Assembly (NCBI RefSeq): GCF_017963645.1
Contig: NZ_JAGMWN010000001.1
Location: 124,001 to 188,000 of the forward strand
Source: Marivibrio halodurans
GTDB lineage: Bacteria; Pseudomonadota; Alphaproteobacteria; UBA8366; Aestuariispiraceae
Length of the DNA: 64,000 bases
Direction: 5' to 3'
Position 1 is the stretch's first letter; every line of letters starts with the position of its first letter. The position numbers were made by a program, and so were the translations under genes. Positions 30,371 to 38,979 of this stretch are shown here, one piece after another. Below the pieces are notes generated by a model. The model searched no databases. It saw only the letters and a list, made by a program, of their open reading frames with translations, and was not told where the DNA came from.

Positions 30371-30389
30371 GCGTCAACTCTATTGACGC
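30371..30389. repeat. Perfect inverted repeat upstream of the TRAP promoter
   Basis: GCGTCAA-CTCTA-TTGACGC is a perfect 7-5-7 inverted repeat whose right arm contains the candidate -35 hexamer TTGACG. It could be a second protein-binding site overlapping the promoter. Confidence 0.5.
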
Positions 30390-30422
30390 GGTAACACGTT
30401 GTCCCTAGCGTTGGTATTACCA
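30383..30422 (+). promoter_or_regulatory. Candidate promoter with a GntR (FadR-type) operator for the TRAP genes
   Basis: TTGACG (30383-30388) and TAGCGT (30406-30411) are 17 bp apart and form a plausible sigma-70 promoter. Immediately downstream, TGGTATTACCA (30412-30422) is a perfect match to TGGT-N3-ACCA, the operator type of FadR-subfamily GntR repressors, sitting at the transcription start. TRAP operons are often controlled by such regulators. The regulator gene is not in the window. The remaining leader to 30663 (about 240 bp) shows no gene. Confidence 0.55.
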
Positions 30423-30663
30423 TTGCAGGCCGGTCGCGTAAGAACCGGTGGAAGGCGAGCGCCGTTAACGGTGCCGTGGAACGGGGAGACGTGGCGGATT
30501 AGGTCCGCGTCATAAGAATTATTCCCCAAAACCAAGGGGTCGACGACACGGGTCCGTAAAAAGGGCGCGGTCGGCGGCCAGACAAGAATGGGTCACGTCG
30601 TGTCGTCATGCGAAGGCGACAGCGCGGAATGGGCCCAAGAATGAACGCTTACGGGAGGATGTA

Positions 30664-31797
30664 ATGTCCAAGAGCACGAAGAAGTCGGAAAGCGGCGTTT
30701 CGCGTCGCAAATTTCTGCGCGGCGGCGCCGTCGCCGCGGCGGCCGCGCCGGCCGCGATGCTGTCCGCCCCGCATATCGCGAAGGCGGCGACGACGCTGAA
30801 GGTTCAGGCCGCCTGGGGTGGTGGTATCTTTCTGGAATTCGCGCAGGATTACGTCGATCGCGTGAACAAGATGGCCGGCGGTGCGATGAAGATCGACCTG
30901 CTGGGCGTCGGCGCGGTCGTGAAGACGGCCGAGATGCAGACCGCCGTGCATAACGGCGTGCTGGACGGCGCGCATCTGGTGACGGCCTATTGGTATTCGA
31001 AGAGCCCGGTCGCCTCGCTTTTCGGTACCGGCCCGTGCTTCGGCTGGACCGCGAACGAGATGATGGGCTGGGTCCAGTATGGTGGCGGCCGTGAGCTTTA
31101 TAACGAGTTGATGCACGACATGCTGGGCCTCGATCTGGTCGGCTTCTTCTCCGGCCCGATGCCGGCGCAGCCGCTCGGCTGGTTCAAGGAGCAGATCACC
31201 GACGCCGCGCAGATGCAGGGCCTGAAGTATCGGACCGTCGGCTTGGCCGCGGACGTGCTGCAGGAGATGGGCATGTCGGTTGTTCAGCTTCCGGGCGGTG
31301 AAATCCAGCCGGCCATGAAGTCCGGCCTGATCGACGCGGCCGAATTCAACAACCCGACCGCCGACCGCGACTTCGGCATGCAGGACGTCTCGAAGCATTA
31401 CCATCTGGGCAGCTTCCACCAGTCCCAGGAATCCTTCGAGATCATCTTCAACAAGACGCTCTTCGATAATCTGTCGGAGGAGCAGCGGGCGATTCTCGAA
31501 TACGCGTCCGAGGCCGCCTCGACCGACATGGCCTGGAAGGCGATGGAGCGGTATTCGCAGGATCTCGTCGCGCTGCGCGAGGAATTCGGTGTCAATGTCT
31601 ATCGCACGCCGGACGCCGTGATGAAGCAGCAGCTCGAGGCCTGGGACGTCGTCGTCGACCGGATCAGCAGCGAGGATCCGTTCTTCGCGAAGGTCGTCGA
31701 GTCGCAGAAGAACTGGGCGCAGCGTCACGGCGCCTACGCGCTTCAGAACGCGCCGGACTATCGCGCGGCCTACGAGCACTATTTCGGCGCTCTGTAG
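30664..31797 (+). CDS. TRAP transporter substrate-binding protein (DctP-type, COG4663-like)
   Basis: Periplasmic receptor that binds the solute for the TRAP transporter. The 377-residue protein begins with a Tat signal (SRRKFLRGGAVAAAAAPAA, cleavage near AKA-AT). The mature part is of the mannitol/chloroaromatic or keto-acid subtype (LKVQAAWGGGIFLEFA; LGWFKEQITDAAQMQGLKYR; FNNPTADRDFGM). The Arg in KYRTVGL is the residue that pairs with a substrate carboxylate in this family. This points to an organic-acid solute, probably a 2-keto or hydroxy acid. Ribosome site GGGAGG is 6 bp before the ATG. The membrane subunits follow. Confidence 0.94.
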   Translation: MSKSTKKSESGVSRRKFLRGGAVAAAAAPAAMLSAPHIAKAATTLKVQAAWGGGIFLEFAQDYVDRVNKMAGGAMKIDLLGVGAVVKTAEMQTAVHNGVLDGAHLVTAYWYSKSPVASLFGTGPCFGWTANEMMGWVQYGGGRELYNELMHDMLGLDLVGFFSGPMPAQPLGWFKEQITDAAQMQGLKYRTVGLAADVLQEMGMSVVQLPGGEIQPAMKSGLIDAAEFNNPTADRDFGMQDVSKHYHLGSFHQSQESFEIIFNKTLFDNLSEEQRAILEYASEAASTDMAWKAMERYSQDLVALREEFGVNVYRTPDAVMKQQLEAWDVVVDRISSEDPFFAKVVESQKNWAQRHGAYALQNAPDYRAAYEHYFGAL

Positions 31798-31946
31798 GAC
31801 CGCTGGCCGGCCGCCCGCGCGGGCCGTCGGCACGGTCGATCCACCGGGGGGCGGCGCCAGGGACGGCGTCGCCCCTCGCGGCGTGCTTCCGGGCATGCCG
31901 TTCCGCCGGACTCCGGCTCACACCGCGTTGAACGGGATTTCGTCCG

Positions 31947-32555
31947 ATGACCCGTATAATGTATTTCATCGATGGGTTGAGCGCTTGGACGGGCAAGGCA
32001 TTCGCCTGGTGCATCGTCATCCTGACGCTCTCGACCTGCTATGAAGTGTTCGTCCGCTATGCGTTGAATGCGCCGACCGTCTGGGCCTTCGATATGAGCG
32101 TTCAGATGTATGGCGCGCTCTTCATGATGGCGGGTGCCTACGCGCTCGCGCAGGATGCCCATGTGCGCGGCGATGTCGTCTATCGACTGCTGCCGATCAA
32201 GGCGCAGGCGGGCATCGACCTCACGCTCTATATCCTGTTCCTCGCGCCGGGTGCGCTGGCGCTGATCTATTACGGGGCCTCGTTCGCCGCGGATAGCTGG
32301 CGTTACAACGAGGTGAGCTGGAGCTCGCCGGCCCGTATCCAGATCTACTTCTTCAAGACGCTCATTCCGATCGCCGGCGCGCTGGTGCTGCTGCAGGGGA
32401 TTTCGGAAGCGGGGCGTTGCGTGAAATGCATCCGAGACGGTTTCTGGCCGCCTCGGTTGAGCGATGTTCAGGAAACGGAAACCGTCATGATGCATGAACA
32501 GGCCGATCTCGAAGAGACCGACCATAAGCCGGGCGCAGGGGAGAACCGGCAATGA
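31947..32555 (+). CDS. TRAP transporter small membrane subunit (DctQ type)
   Basis: A 202-residue protein with four predicted membrane helices, the first GKAFAWCIVILTLSTCYEVF with the DctQ-type motif FVRYALNAPTVWAFD after it, and AYALAQDAHVRGDVVY. It pairs with the large subunit to form the sodium-driven permease. The stop overlaps the start of the large-subunit gene by 4 bp (ATGA). It follows the DctP gene after 149 bp. Confidence 0.93.
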   Translation: MTRIMYFIDGLSAWTGKAFAWCIVILTLSTCYEVFVRYALNAPTVWAFDMSVQMYGALFMMAGAYALAQDAHVRGDVVYRLLPIKAQAGIDLTLYILFLAPGALALIYYGASFAADSWRYNEVSWSSPARIQIYFFKTLIPIAGALVLLQGISEAGRCVKCIRDGFWPPRLSDVQETETVMMHEQADLEETDHKPGAGENRQ

Positions 32556-33907
32556 CCGATCCGCAAATCGCCCTCCTGATGCTGGGTCTGTTCATCTTCG
32601 TGGTGCTGCTCGGCTTTCCGATCGCTTTCACCCTGGTCGCCATGGGCCTCGGGTTCGGCTACTACGCCTATTACGACCCGCTGCGCATGCAGACGATCTT
32701 CGACAATCGAATATTCGATCTGTTCGTCCAGAATACATTCTCCGTGATGTCCAACGAGGTGTTGGTCGCGGTCCCATTGTTCTTGTTCATGGGATATGTG
32801 GTCGAACGGGCGAATATCGTGAACCGGCTGTTCTTCAGCTTCCAGCTGGCCGCGCGGCATCTTCCGGGCTCGATGGCGGTGGCCGCGCTCGCCACTTGCG
32901 CCGTGTTCGCGACGGCGACCGGTATCATCGGCGCGGTCGTGACGTTGATGGGAATGCTCGCCTTCCCGGCGATGATGGAAGCGCGCTACAACATTCGCTT
33001 CGCCTCCGGCGTGATCTGCGCGGGTGGGTGCCTCGGCATTCTGATTCCGCCCAGCATCATGCTGATCGTCTATGCGGCGATCGCGGAAATCTCACCGTTG
33101 CGGCTCTATGCCGGTGCGCTGTTCCCGGGTTTGATGCTGGCCGGTTTCTACATGATCTATGTGGTGACGCGGGCGGCCTTGAATCCTTCGCTCGCCCCGA
33201 AACCGAAGGCGGAGGACATTCCGCTCACGACGGTCCTCTCGGAGTTGGGCAAGAGCTTCGTGCCGCTCTTCGTGCTGATCCTCTCGGTGCTGGGCGCGAT
33301 CCTGATGGGGCTCGCAACTCCGGCGGAGGCGGCCGCGGTCGGTGCCGCCGGCGGGTTGCTGCTGGCCTTCATCTACCGTTCCCTCAGTTGGGAACGGTTG
33401 AAGGAATCGGTCTTCCTGACGGCGAAGACCTCGGCGATGGTGTGCTGGCTCTTCGTCGGAAGCTGGACCTTCGCGGCCGTTTTCTCCTATCTGGGCGGCC
33501 ACGACATCATCAAGGAATGGTTCCTGCACCATGATCTCAGTACGGTCGGATTCCTGGTGCTGGCGCAGACGACCATCTTCTTGCTGGGCTGGCCGCTGGA
33601 GTGGACGGAGATCATCATCATCTTCGTGCCGATCTTCCTGCCGATGCTGGCGACCTTCAGCGTGGAACCGCTATTCTTCGGCATGTTGGTCGCGCTCAAT
33701 CTGCAGACCTCGTTCCTGACGCCACCCATGGCGATGGCCGCCTATTATCTGAAGGGCGTGGCACCGTCCTATGTGAAGTTGACCGACATCTTCTCGGGGA
33801 TCATGCCCTATCTGGCGATCGTGATCTTCACGATGGTGTTGCTGTACAACTTCCCGGGGATCGCTCTGTGGCTACCGGAGTATCTATTCGGTCCGCCGAG
33901 CTATTGA
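32552..33907 (+). CDS. TRAP transporter large membrane subunit (DctM type)
   Basis: The 451-residue permease has about 12 membrane helices across two inverted halves, with DctM signatures such as VPLFLFMGYVVERANI, TATGIIGAVVTLMGMLAFP, GGCLGILIPPSIMLIVYA and GLATPAEAAAVGAAGGLLL. The Gly/Pro-rich GILIPPS and TPAEAAA hairpins are the ion-site region in known structures. It carries solute inward with sodium. Together with the two preceding genes it makes a complete TRAP system. Confidence 0.95.
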   Translation: MTDPQIALLMLGLFIFVVLLGFPIAFTLVAMGLGFGYYAYYDPLRMQTIFDNRIFDLFVQNTFSVMSNEVLVAVPLFLFMGYVVERANIVNRLFFSFQLAARHLPGSMAVAALATCAVFATATGIIGAVVTLMGMLAFPAMMEARYNIRFASGVICAGGCLGILIPPSIMLIVYAAIAEISPLRLYAGALFPGLMLAGFYMIYVVTRAALNPSLAPKPKAEDIPLTTVLSELGKSFVPLFVLILSVLGAILMGLATPAEAAAVGAAGGLLLAFIYRSLSWERLKESVFLTAKTSAMVCWLFVGSWTFAAVFSYLGGHDIIKEWFLHHDLSTVGFLVLAQTTIFLLGWPLEWTEIIIIFVPIFLPMLATFSVEPLFFGMLVALNLQTSFLTPPMAMAAYYLKGVAPSYVKLTDIFSGIMPYLAIVIFTMVLLYNFPGIALWLPEYLFGPPSY

Positions 33908-33944
33908 TCGGGCCATTCGGCCGATGGAGTAGAGGTGTTTGGTG

Positions 33945-35297
33945 ATGGCGGCGAAGCAGGCCGAGCAGTTGAATTTCTCCGCGGTCGAGACCGCGCGCGC
34001 GATCCGGGCCGGGGAGGTCACGGCCGAGGAGGTGACACGCGCGTGCCTCGACCGTATCGAGGAGATCGAACCGACGATCCATGCTTGGGCCCATCTGGCG
34101 CCCGAGGTGGCGATGGAACAGGCCCGGCAGGCGGATGCGCGTCGCCGGGCCGGGAAGACCACCGGTCCACTTCACGGCGTGCCGGTCGGGATCAAGGACA
34201 TCCTCGATACCAAGGATTTCCCGACCGAATACGGCACGCCGATCCATGCCGGGCGCCGCCCGGCGGAGGATGCCACGGCGGTTGCCCTGCTGCGGCAGGC
34301 AGGGGCGGTGATCCTGGGGAAGACGGTCACCACGGAATTCGCCACCATGCACCCCGGGCCGACGGCCAATCCGCATGATCCGTCGCGCACGCCGGGCGGG
34401 TCGTCCAGCGGGTCGGCGGCGGCGGTGGCCGCGGGGATGGTGCCGGTCGCGATCGGCACGCAGACCAATGGGTCCGTCATCCGGCCCGCGTCCTTTTGCG
34501 GTGTCGTCGGCTATAAGCCGAGTTTCGGGCTGATCCCGCGTCACCGGGTGCTGAAGCAATCGCCGCCGCTCGATCAAATCGGCAGTTTCGGGCGCACGGT
34601 GGAGGATGCGGCGCTGGCTGCGCAATGCGCCATGGGCTTCGATTCGCGTGATCCGGCGAGCCGACCCGTCGCGGTGCCCGATCTCTGGGGCTTGTGTGCG
34701 TCCGAACCGCCGATGCCGCCCACGCTCGCGCTCTTCAAGGGGCCGGTCTGGGACCAGGCGGAAGCGACGACGCACGAGGCGTTCGAGGAGTTAGCCGAAT
34801 TTCTCGGCGATGGCGCGGGCGAGGCCGAGGTCGCGCCGGTCTTCGGCGAGGCGGCGGAACTCCACCGGAGAATCATGGAAGCGGATATCGCGAAGAACTA
34901 TGCGGCCGATTATGGCCGGGCCCCGGATCGGTTCAGCGAGGTTTTGTCCGGCATCATAGAACGGGGCAGGGAGGTTCGCGCGGTTGACTACAATATCGCG
35001 ATGGACCGGATCGACCTGTTCGCGCGTTCGCTTGAACCGCTTTTCGAGGAATATGACGCCCTGTTAACTCCCGCCGTCGCGGGCGAGGCCCCGATGGGGC
35101 TGGATAGTACCGGAAGCCCGGCCTTCTGTACGCTATGGACCTACTGCGGCATGCCGGCGGTCTCCTTGCCCATCCTGCATGGGCCGGCGGGGATGCCGCT
35201 CGGCGTTCAACTCGTTGGTCGCCGGGGCGATGACGGCAAGCTTTTGCGCACCGCGCGCTGGTTGATGGACAAGGTCACGGCCGAGGCCGAGGCCTGA
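33945..35297 (+). CDS. Amidase (amidase signature family)
   Basis: A 450-residue hydrolase with the Ser-Ser-Lys triad. The lysine is in VGIKDILDTKD, the glycine/serine box is RTPGGSSSGSAAAVAAGM, and the nucleophile region is GTQTNGSVIRPASFCGVVG. Hydrolyses amides; the substrate is unknown and it is not GatA, since gatB and gatC are absent and the C-terminal part differs. The ATG at 33945 is used; in-frame TTG and GTG lie a few bases upstream. It follows the TRAP genes by 37 bp, so the imported compound may be an amide or be released as one. Confidence 0.92.
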   Translation: MAAKQAEQLNFSAVETARAIRAGEVTAEEVTRACLDRIEEIEPTIHAWAHLAPEVAMEQARQADARRRAGKTTGPLHGVPVGIKDILDTKDFPTEYGTPIHAGRRPAEDATAVALLRQAGAVILGKTVTTEFATMHPGPTANPHDPSRTPGGSSSGSAAAVAAGMVPVAIGTQTNGSVIRPASFCGVVGYKPSFGLIPRHRVLKQSPPLDQIGSFGRTVEDAALAAQCAMGFDSRDPASRPVAVPDLWGLCASEPPMPPTLALFKGPVWDQAEATTHEAFEELAEFLGDGAGEAEVAPVFGEAAELHRRIMEADIAKNYAADYGRAPDRFSEVLSGIIERGREVRAVDYNIAMDRIDLFARSLEPLFEEYDALLTPAVAGEAPMGLDSTGSPAFCTLWTYCGMPAVSLPILHGPAGMPLGVQLVGRRGDDGKLLRTARWLMDKVTAEAEA

Positions 35298-35315
35298 TCG
35301 AGAAGGAACGACGTC

Positions 35316-35498
35316 ATGGGCAATATCCTTACCGGACTGTTCGCGATCACGGTTTTCCTGTTGTTCGTCGGGGGGCTCGCGGAATCGATCGGCGCGTTAC
35401 CGTTCATCCTGATCGTGGTCTTCGTCAGCGTGCTCGCGGTCGTCGCGCTGTGGGAGGAAATCCGGGGCGATATCCTGCGCTGGCGCGGCAAATCCTGA
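35316..35498 (+). CDS. Small two-helix membrane protein of unknown function
   Basis: A 60-residue protein, almost entirely two hydrophobic helices (GLFAITVFLLFVGGLAESI and LPFILIVVFVSVLAVVALWE) and a short basic end RGDILRWRGKS. I do not recognise the family. It has a GAAGGAACG site before ATG and follows the amidase by 18 bp in the same direction, so it probably belongs to the same transcript. Confidence 0.6.
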   Translation: MGNILTGLFAITVFLLFVGGLAESIGALPFILIVVFVSVLAVVALWEEIRGDILRWRGKS

Positions 35499-35630
35499 TA
35501 CCGCGCCCGGCTTCCAAAGGGGGCGTTCACGCGCATGGAATTCGTTCCCCCTTCCGGGATCGAGCTTGAATACGGGGTGGGGACGGGCAGCCGGCAGGTC
35601 AGCTCGATCGCCGCCCGTCCCCGATATCCA

Positions 35631-36053
35631 TCAGCTTCGCGCTTCCCATGCGGCGATACCGGCGTCGGCGCATTGGATATCCTCTTCCGGTTTGCCGCCA
35701 CTGACGCCGATCGCGCCAACGAATTCCCCGTCGACCACGACGGGGACGCCACCGCCCACGAGGCTGAACCGCCCGCCCATCGCGGTGTTCATGCCGTTGG
35801 CCAAGTTACCGGGCTGGCAGGCCGCGTTATGAGCCTCCGTGGATTTCCGGGAGATGGCGGCGGTAAAGGCCTTGTCCTGGGCGAGGTGGGTGGACAGTGC
35901 CTTGCAGCCGTTGATCCGTTCGAAGGCGATCAGAAAGCCGGAGTCGTCGACGACCGCGATACACATCGCGACACCAAGAGCATTCGCCTTTTCCGTGGCG
36001 GCCTTGATCATCACGCGGGCGTCGTCGAGATCCAACCTTTTGATGGTCAGCAT
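35631..36053 (-). CDS. GlcG/HbpS-family protein
   Basis: A 140-residue protein with family features: MLTIKRLDLDDARVMIKAA, AVVDDSGFLIAFERING, DKAFTAAISRKSTEA, GGGVPVVVDGEFVGAIGVSG and a C-terminal AGIAAWEARS. GlcG-like proteins accompany glycolate and other organic-acid genes; HbpS relatives bind haem. Its chemical role is unsettled. The start at 36053 has AGGAGG 8 bp upstream; a GTG two codons earlier is too close to that site. It faces the TRAP/amidase cluster convergently, which suggests a linked substrate. Confidence 0.88.
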   Translation of the reverse strand: MLTIKRLDLDDARVMIKAATEKANALGVAMCIAVVDDSGFLIAFERINGCKALSTHLAQDKAFTAAISRKSTEAHNAACQPGNLANGMNTAMGGRFSLVGGGVPVVVDGEFVGAIGVSGGKPEEDIQCADAGIAAWEARS

Positions 36054-36115
36054 GGGCACTCTCCTCCTATAAGGGCCGTGTCGGCCGAAACATTCATCGC
36101 AGATTACTAGACCGC

Positions 36116-36439
36116 ATGATCGAGTCCATAAAAGCCTATCTGCGCGTGCCCTTCTCCATGATCGTTTGGGTGATGGAGACCTATGCGGCGAATCGCGAAC
36201 GTCTCGCCCGGTTCATGGCGCGTCCCTTGGTCGCGCGTATCTTCAAGGGGGCGGTGCTTATAACCTTCCTCGCCTGGCTGGGGATTGCCTTTCTGATCGC
36301 GGATGATGAGGCGGGGGGGCGCCTAGAGGATGCCGTCCGGACCTATGTGCCGCAGGCCGTCGATTGGGGATTGATGGACGAGGCGGGCGCGCCTGAGGAT
36401 GGCGCGAAGCCCACGGGCGGGACGTCCGGTACCGAATAG
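36116..36439 (+). CDS. Single-helix membrane protein of unknown function
   Basis: A 107-residue protein with a basic amphipathic N-terminus (SIKAYLRVPFSMIVWVMETY), Arg-rich stretch, one membrane helix (GAVLITFLAWLGIAFLIAD), and an acidic Gly/Pro-rich tail. I recognise no family. It starts 63 bp upstream of and divergent from the GlcG-like gene. A MITE-like repeat follows immediately. Confidence 0.6.
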   Translation: MIESIKAYLRVPFSMIVWVMETYAANRERLARFMARPLVARIFKGAVLITFLAWLGIAFLIADDEAGGRLEDAVRTYVPQAVDWGLMDEAGAPEDGAKPTGGTSGTE

Positions 36440-36444
36440 CGGTT

Positions 36445-36596
36445 ATATGCCAATCTTGTCGATCATGACCCATGAGGATCGTTCACCTCCCTCCTGAATG
36501 GACGGGGGAGGATAAGTGGCGCCAGGCGACGCGGCAGCGCGCGGAGAACCCGGGCGGGACGTCCCCATGGGTCATGATCAACAAGAGTTGGTATTA
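36445..36596. mobile_element. MITE-like element with long terminal inverted repeats
   Basis: The left arm (36445-36478, containing TCTTGTCGATCATGACCCAT) and the right arm (36562-36596, reverse complement containing TCTTGTTGATCATGACCCAT) match over about 33 bases with three mismatches and one gap. They enclose about 83 bp with a smaller CCTCCC...GGGAGG hairpin. No transposase is encoded. A TA dinucleotide flanks each arm, which would fit an IS630/mariner-type duplication but is weak evidence. The right end supplies the TAA stop of the neighbouring PAS gene. Confidence 0.5.
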
Positions 36597-38099
36597 GTCC
36601 TTAAAAAGTTCGGGGAAAATCGCCGGACCGCCGATGCAGATATCCGGCACGTCCTTGAGCGCCAGCGCCGTGCTCGTATCGCTTACGCCATTCACATAGA
36701 GGGAGACGGAACGCGTGGCGCAGAGCCGGGCGATCTGGCGGAAGTCCCGGGCCGCCGCCGTCGGATCGTCCCCGAATCGGCTTTCGGGCACCCGGATGAA
36801 CTCCAGGCTGTCCGTCTTTGCGATCAGGCGTTGCAATGCGCTCGACGTGGCGAGGTCCGTTCCATCCACGATCGTTCGGCTGGCATGGCAGAAGACGGCG
36901 GCGAACCGTTCGCCGTCCCTGGGGGAAAGCCGGCCTACGCCGGTGGCCAGCACCAGTACGTCCTCTCGGAAGCTCTCGACCGCGCGGCGTCCCAGGCGGG
37001 CCAGCATCGTCGCGTCCATGGCGACGCAAGCCGGGACGCCTCGTTCCACGGCAACCGCGCTGGCCTGTTCCATGCGTATCGCGAGGAGGTCCCCGGCCAT
37101 TCGGATTTCGCCCTTGGTCGGCGTTTCGCCGATGGCGTTCATCGCGCCGTGGAAGGTCAGCAGGGCAAGCCGGGGACGGCCGTCGTCCGTCGCGTGCGCG
37201 ATCTCCAGATCATAGCGGGGACCGGCACCCGGCCCCGTCAGGTCGGTTGCGATGGCGGTACGCGCCTCGCCGGCCGATAACATGGTTCCGTCGGGCATGG
37301 TGAAAGCCGCGAAGCGAGCCGCCGTGATCGTCGATTCGATCAGGTCCAGCTTTTCCTGCACGTCGAGATCGGCGTCGGAAAGGTCGATGCCCGCGCGCCC
37401 GACCGCGAAGGAGGGGCCTGCCGCGCGCGAGGCCTTGGTCGACGCCGCCTCGGCATCGAAATCCGTGCCATGCAGGACCGAGACCGTGTTGCGGTCGACG
37501 CGGAAGCTTGTCGCGCGACCGGCCGCCGTCCGGTGGACGGATTTCGCCATACGCTCCGCCGCGGCGACGATGGCGTCCACGTCGGTTTCATCGCCTGCCT
37601 CGATATCGAGGGAGAAGATCGACAGGGTCGGGCTGTCATATCGATCCCCGCGCAGCCCGTCCTCCACCTCCTCCAGGATGCCGGACAGGTCGTTGATCCC
37701 ATCGGTCTCGAACGTACCGAGCGTGAGCGCGTCGCCCTCGTCCCGCATGGCGTGGAGTTGAACACGGCGGGCGCGGGCCGCCCGGTCATGGGATGCGATC
37801 TTCACCCGAAAGGGCACGACATTCCCGCCGTGATCGTTGAAGCCAACTCGGTCCTCGTAGGAACCGCCATTGGTCATCACGGTTTCGACCGCGTCGCTCG
37901 CCAACCAGATATCGTCCTCGCTCACGAGATCATAGAGGCTGATCCCTTGGAGCGCGGCCGGCGAGAGGCCGAGTGTCTCGTAGGTTCGGCCGATGCATCG
38001 CAGGATAGTGCCGGCCTCATCGATATCCATGACGAAAGTGGCACCGGCCTCGACATCAGCTAGGGCGATCATGGCAATATCCGTGCGGTTGCAGGGCAT
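36594..38099 (-). CDS. PAS-domain protein with degenerate GGDEF/EAL-like output
   Basis: The 501-residue protein starts with a PAS domain (about residues 15-125: FVMDIDEAGTILRCIGRTYE, LVSEDDIWLASDAVETV, PFRVKIASHD). The middle (about 150-260) has a GGDEF-like alternation of strands but no GG(D/E)EF motif. The C-terminal 230 residues resemble an EAL fold only in outline (FIRVPESRF where DxIKxD would be; LYVNGVSDTSTALALKDVP in the place of the GVE motif). No EAL motif is present. If real, the output is not an active phosphodiesterase. The stop codon lies in the end of the MITE-like element. A Crp/Fnr gene lies upstream on the same strand. Confidence 0.65.
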   Translation of the reverse strand: MPCNRTDIAMIALADVEAGATFVMDIDEAGTILRCIGRTYETLGLSPAALQGISLYDLVSEDDIWLASDAVETVMTNGGSYEDRVGFNDHGGNVVPFRVKIASHDRAARARRVQLHAMRDEGDALTLGTFETDGINDLSGILEEVEDGLRGDRYDSPTLSIFSLDIEAGDETDVDAIVAAAERMAKSVHRTAAGRATSFRVDRNTVSVLHGTDFDAEAASTKASRAAGPSFAVGRAGIDLSDADLDVQEKLDLIESTITAARFAAFTMPDGTMLSAGEARTAIATDLTGPGAGPRYDLEIAHATDDGRPRLALLTFHGAMNAIGETPTKGEIRMAGDLLAIRMEQASAVAVERGVPACVAMDATMLARLGRRAVESFREDVLVLATGVGRLSPRDGERFAAVFCHASRTIVDGTDLATSSALQRLIAKTDSLEFIRVPESRFGDDPTAAARDFRQIARLCATRSVSLYVNGVSDTSTALALKDVPDICIGGPAIFPELFKD

Positions 38100-38179
38100 C
38101 AGGAACGGCGGTCCGGCTTCCCGGCCCCGCTCCGGGGTGAATATCGCTCCGCGCGGTAAAGGAATGGTTACGGGGGCGG

Positions 38180-38878
38180 TCAGTCCCCCCGAAACTCCTC
38201 CACCATATCCTGTAGAATCGTGAGATCGCTGATCTCCAGGATGTTTCCCTTGCGTTTTACCAGGCCCTTGCGCGCGAGGTCGCTCATCACCCGCGCGACG
38301 GTCTCGCGCGTGGTGCTGACACGGCTCGCGATCTCACCATGGATGGGGACCGGGCTGATGATCGCGCGGTCACCTTCCTGATCGCTTTTCTTGGCGAGGC
38401 GCAGGATCTCCGCATAGACTCGGTTGTTCGCGCCGAGCGTGCTGAGATCCATGATTCGTTCGACGGAAATACGGATGATCCGCGCCAGACGCCGCATCAG
38501 GCGCAGGGCGATGTCCGGCTTGGCTAGCAGCATGTCTTGAAAGGCGGCCGGGCTCATGCTGGCGACGGTCGTCGGCGTGATGGCGACGATGTTGGCCGAG
38601 CGCCGCTCCCCGTCAAGCGCCGCCAGTTCACCGAATATCTGACCCGCCTGGATATCATCAAACGTTACTTCGCGCCCGGAAATCGAATAGTTCACGACGC
38701 GAACGGTGCCGCGTGTCACGAAGAAAACGTCTTTGGACTCATCCTGAAAGTCGATGATTTGCTCTTGCGGTGCATAATTACGCCATCTGCAACGCGCCTC
38801 GATATCACTGAGCGTGTCCGCGTCCAGATCGCTAAAAATCGTGATGTCCGCGAGAGACCGCTGATCGGTGTCAGCCAT
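38180..38878 (-). CDS. Crp/Fnr-family transcriptional regulator
   Basis: A 232-residue protein with an N-terminal cyclic-nucleotide-binding beta roll (FFVTRGTVRVVNYSISGREV, GQIFGELAALDGERRSANI), dimer helix, and a C-terminal winged helix with recognition segment SRVSTTRETVARVMSDLARK. The GELAALDGERRSA segment resembles the phosphate-binding cassette, so cAMP or another nucleotide could bind. No cysteines are placed for an FNR iron-sulfur cluster. The effector and targets are unknown. It may be cotranscribed with the PAS gene, which begins 80 bp downstream. Confidence 0.92.
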   Translation of the reverse strand: MADTDQRSLADITIFSDLDADTLSDIEARCRWRNYAPQEQIIDFQDESKDVFFVTRGTVRVVNYSISGREVTFDDIQAGQIFGELAALDGERRSANIVAITPTTVASMSPAAFQDMLLAKPDIALRLMRRLARIIRISVERIMDLSTLGANNRVYAEILRLAKKSDQEGDRAIISPVPIHGEIASRVSTTRETVARVMSDLARKGLVKRKGNILEISDLTILQDMVEEFRGD

Positions 38879-38979
38879 GCGCTGAAAATCCTCCGCCCCT
38901 TATACGCCGGCGCCATTTTATCGAATGGGAACGGACGAAGCGAGCCGCTTGTCGGTCGATGACCGGCGGCCCGTTCGAC

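Noticed and set aside
33945-35297. GatA subunit of the amidotransferase
   Set aside because: It shares the amidase signature only; gatB and gatC are absent and the rest of the sequence and context fit a general amidase.
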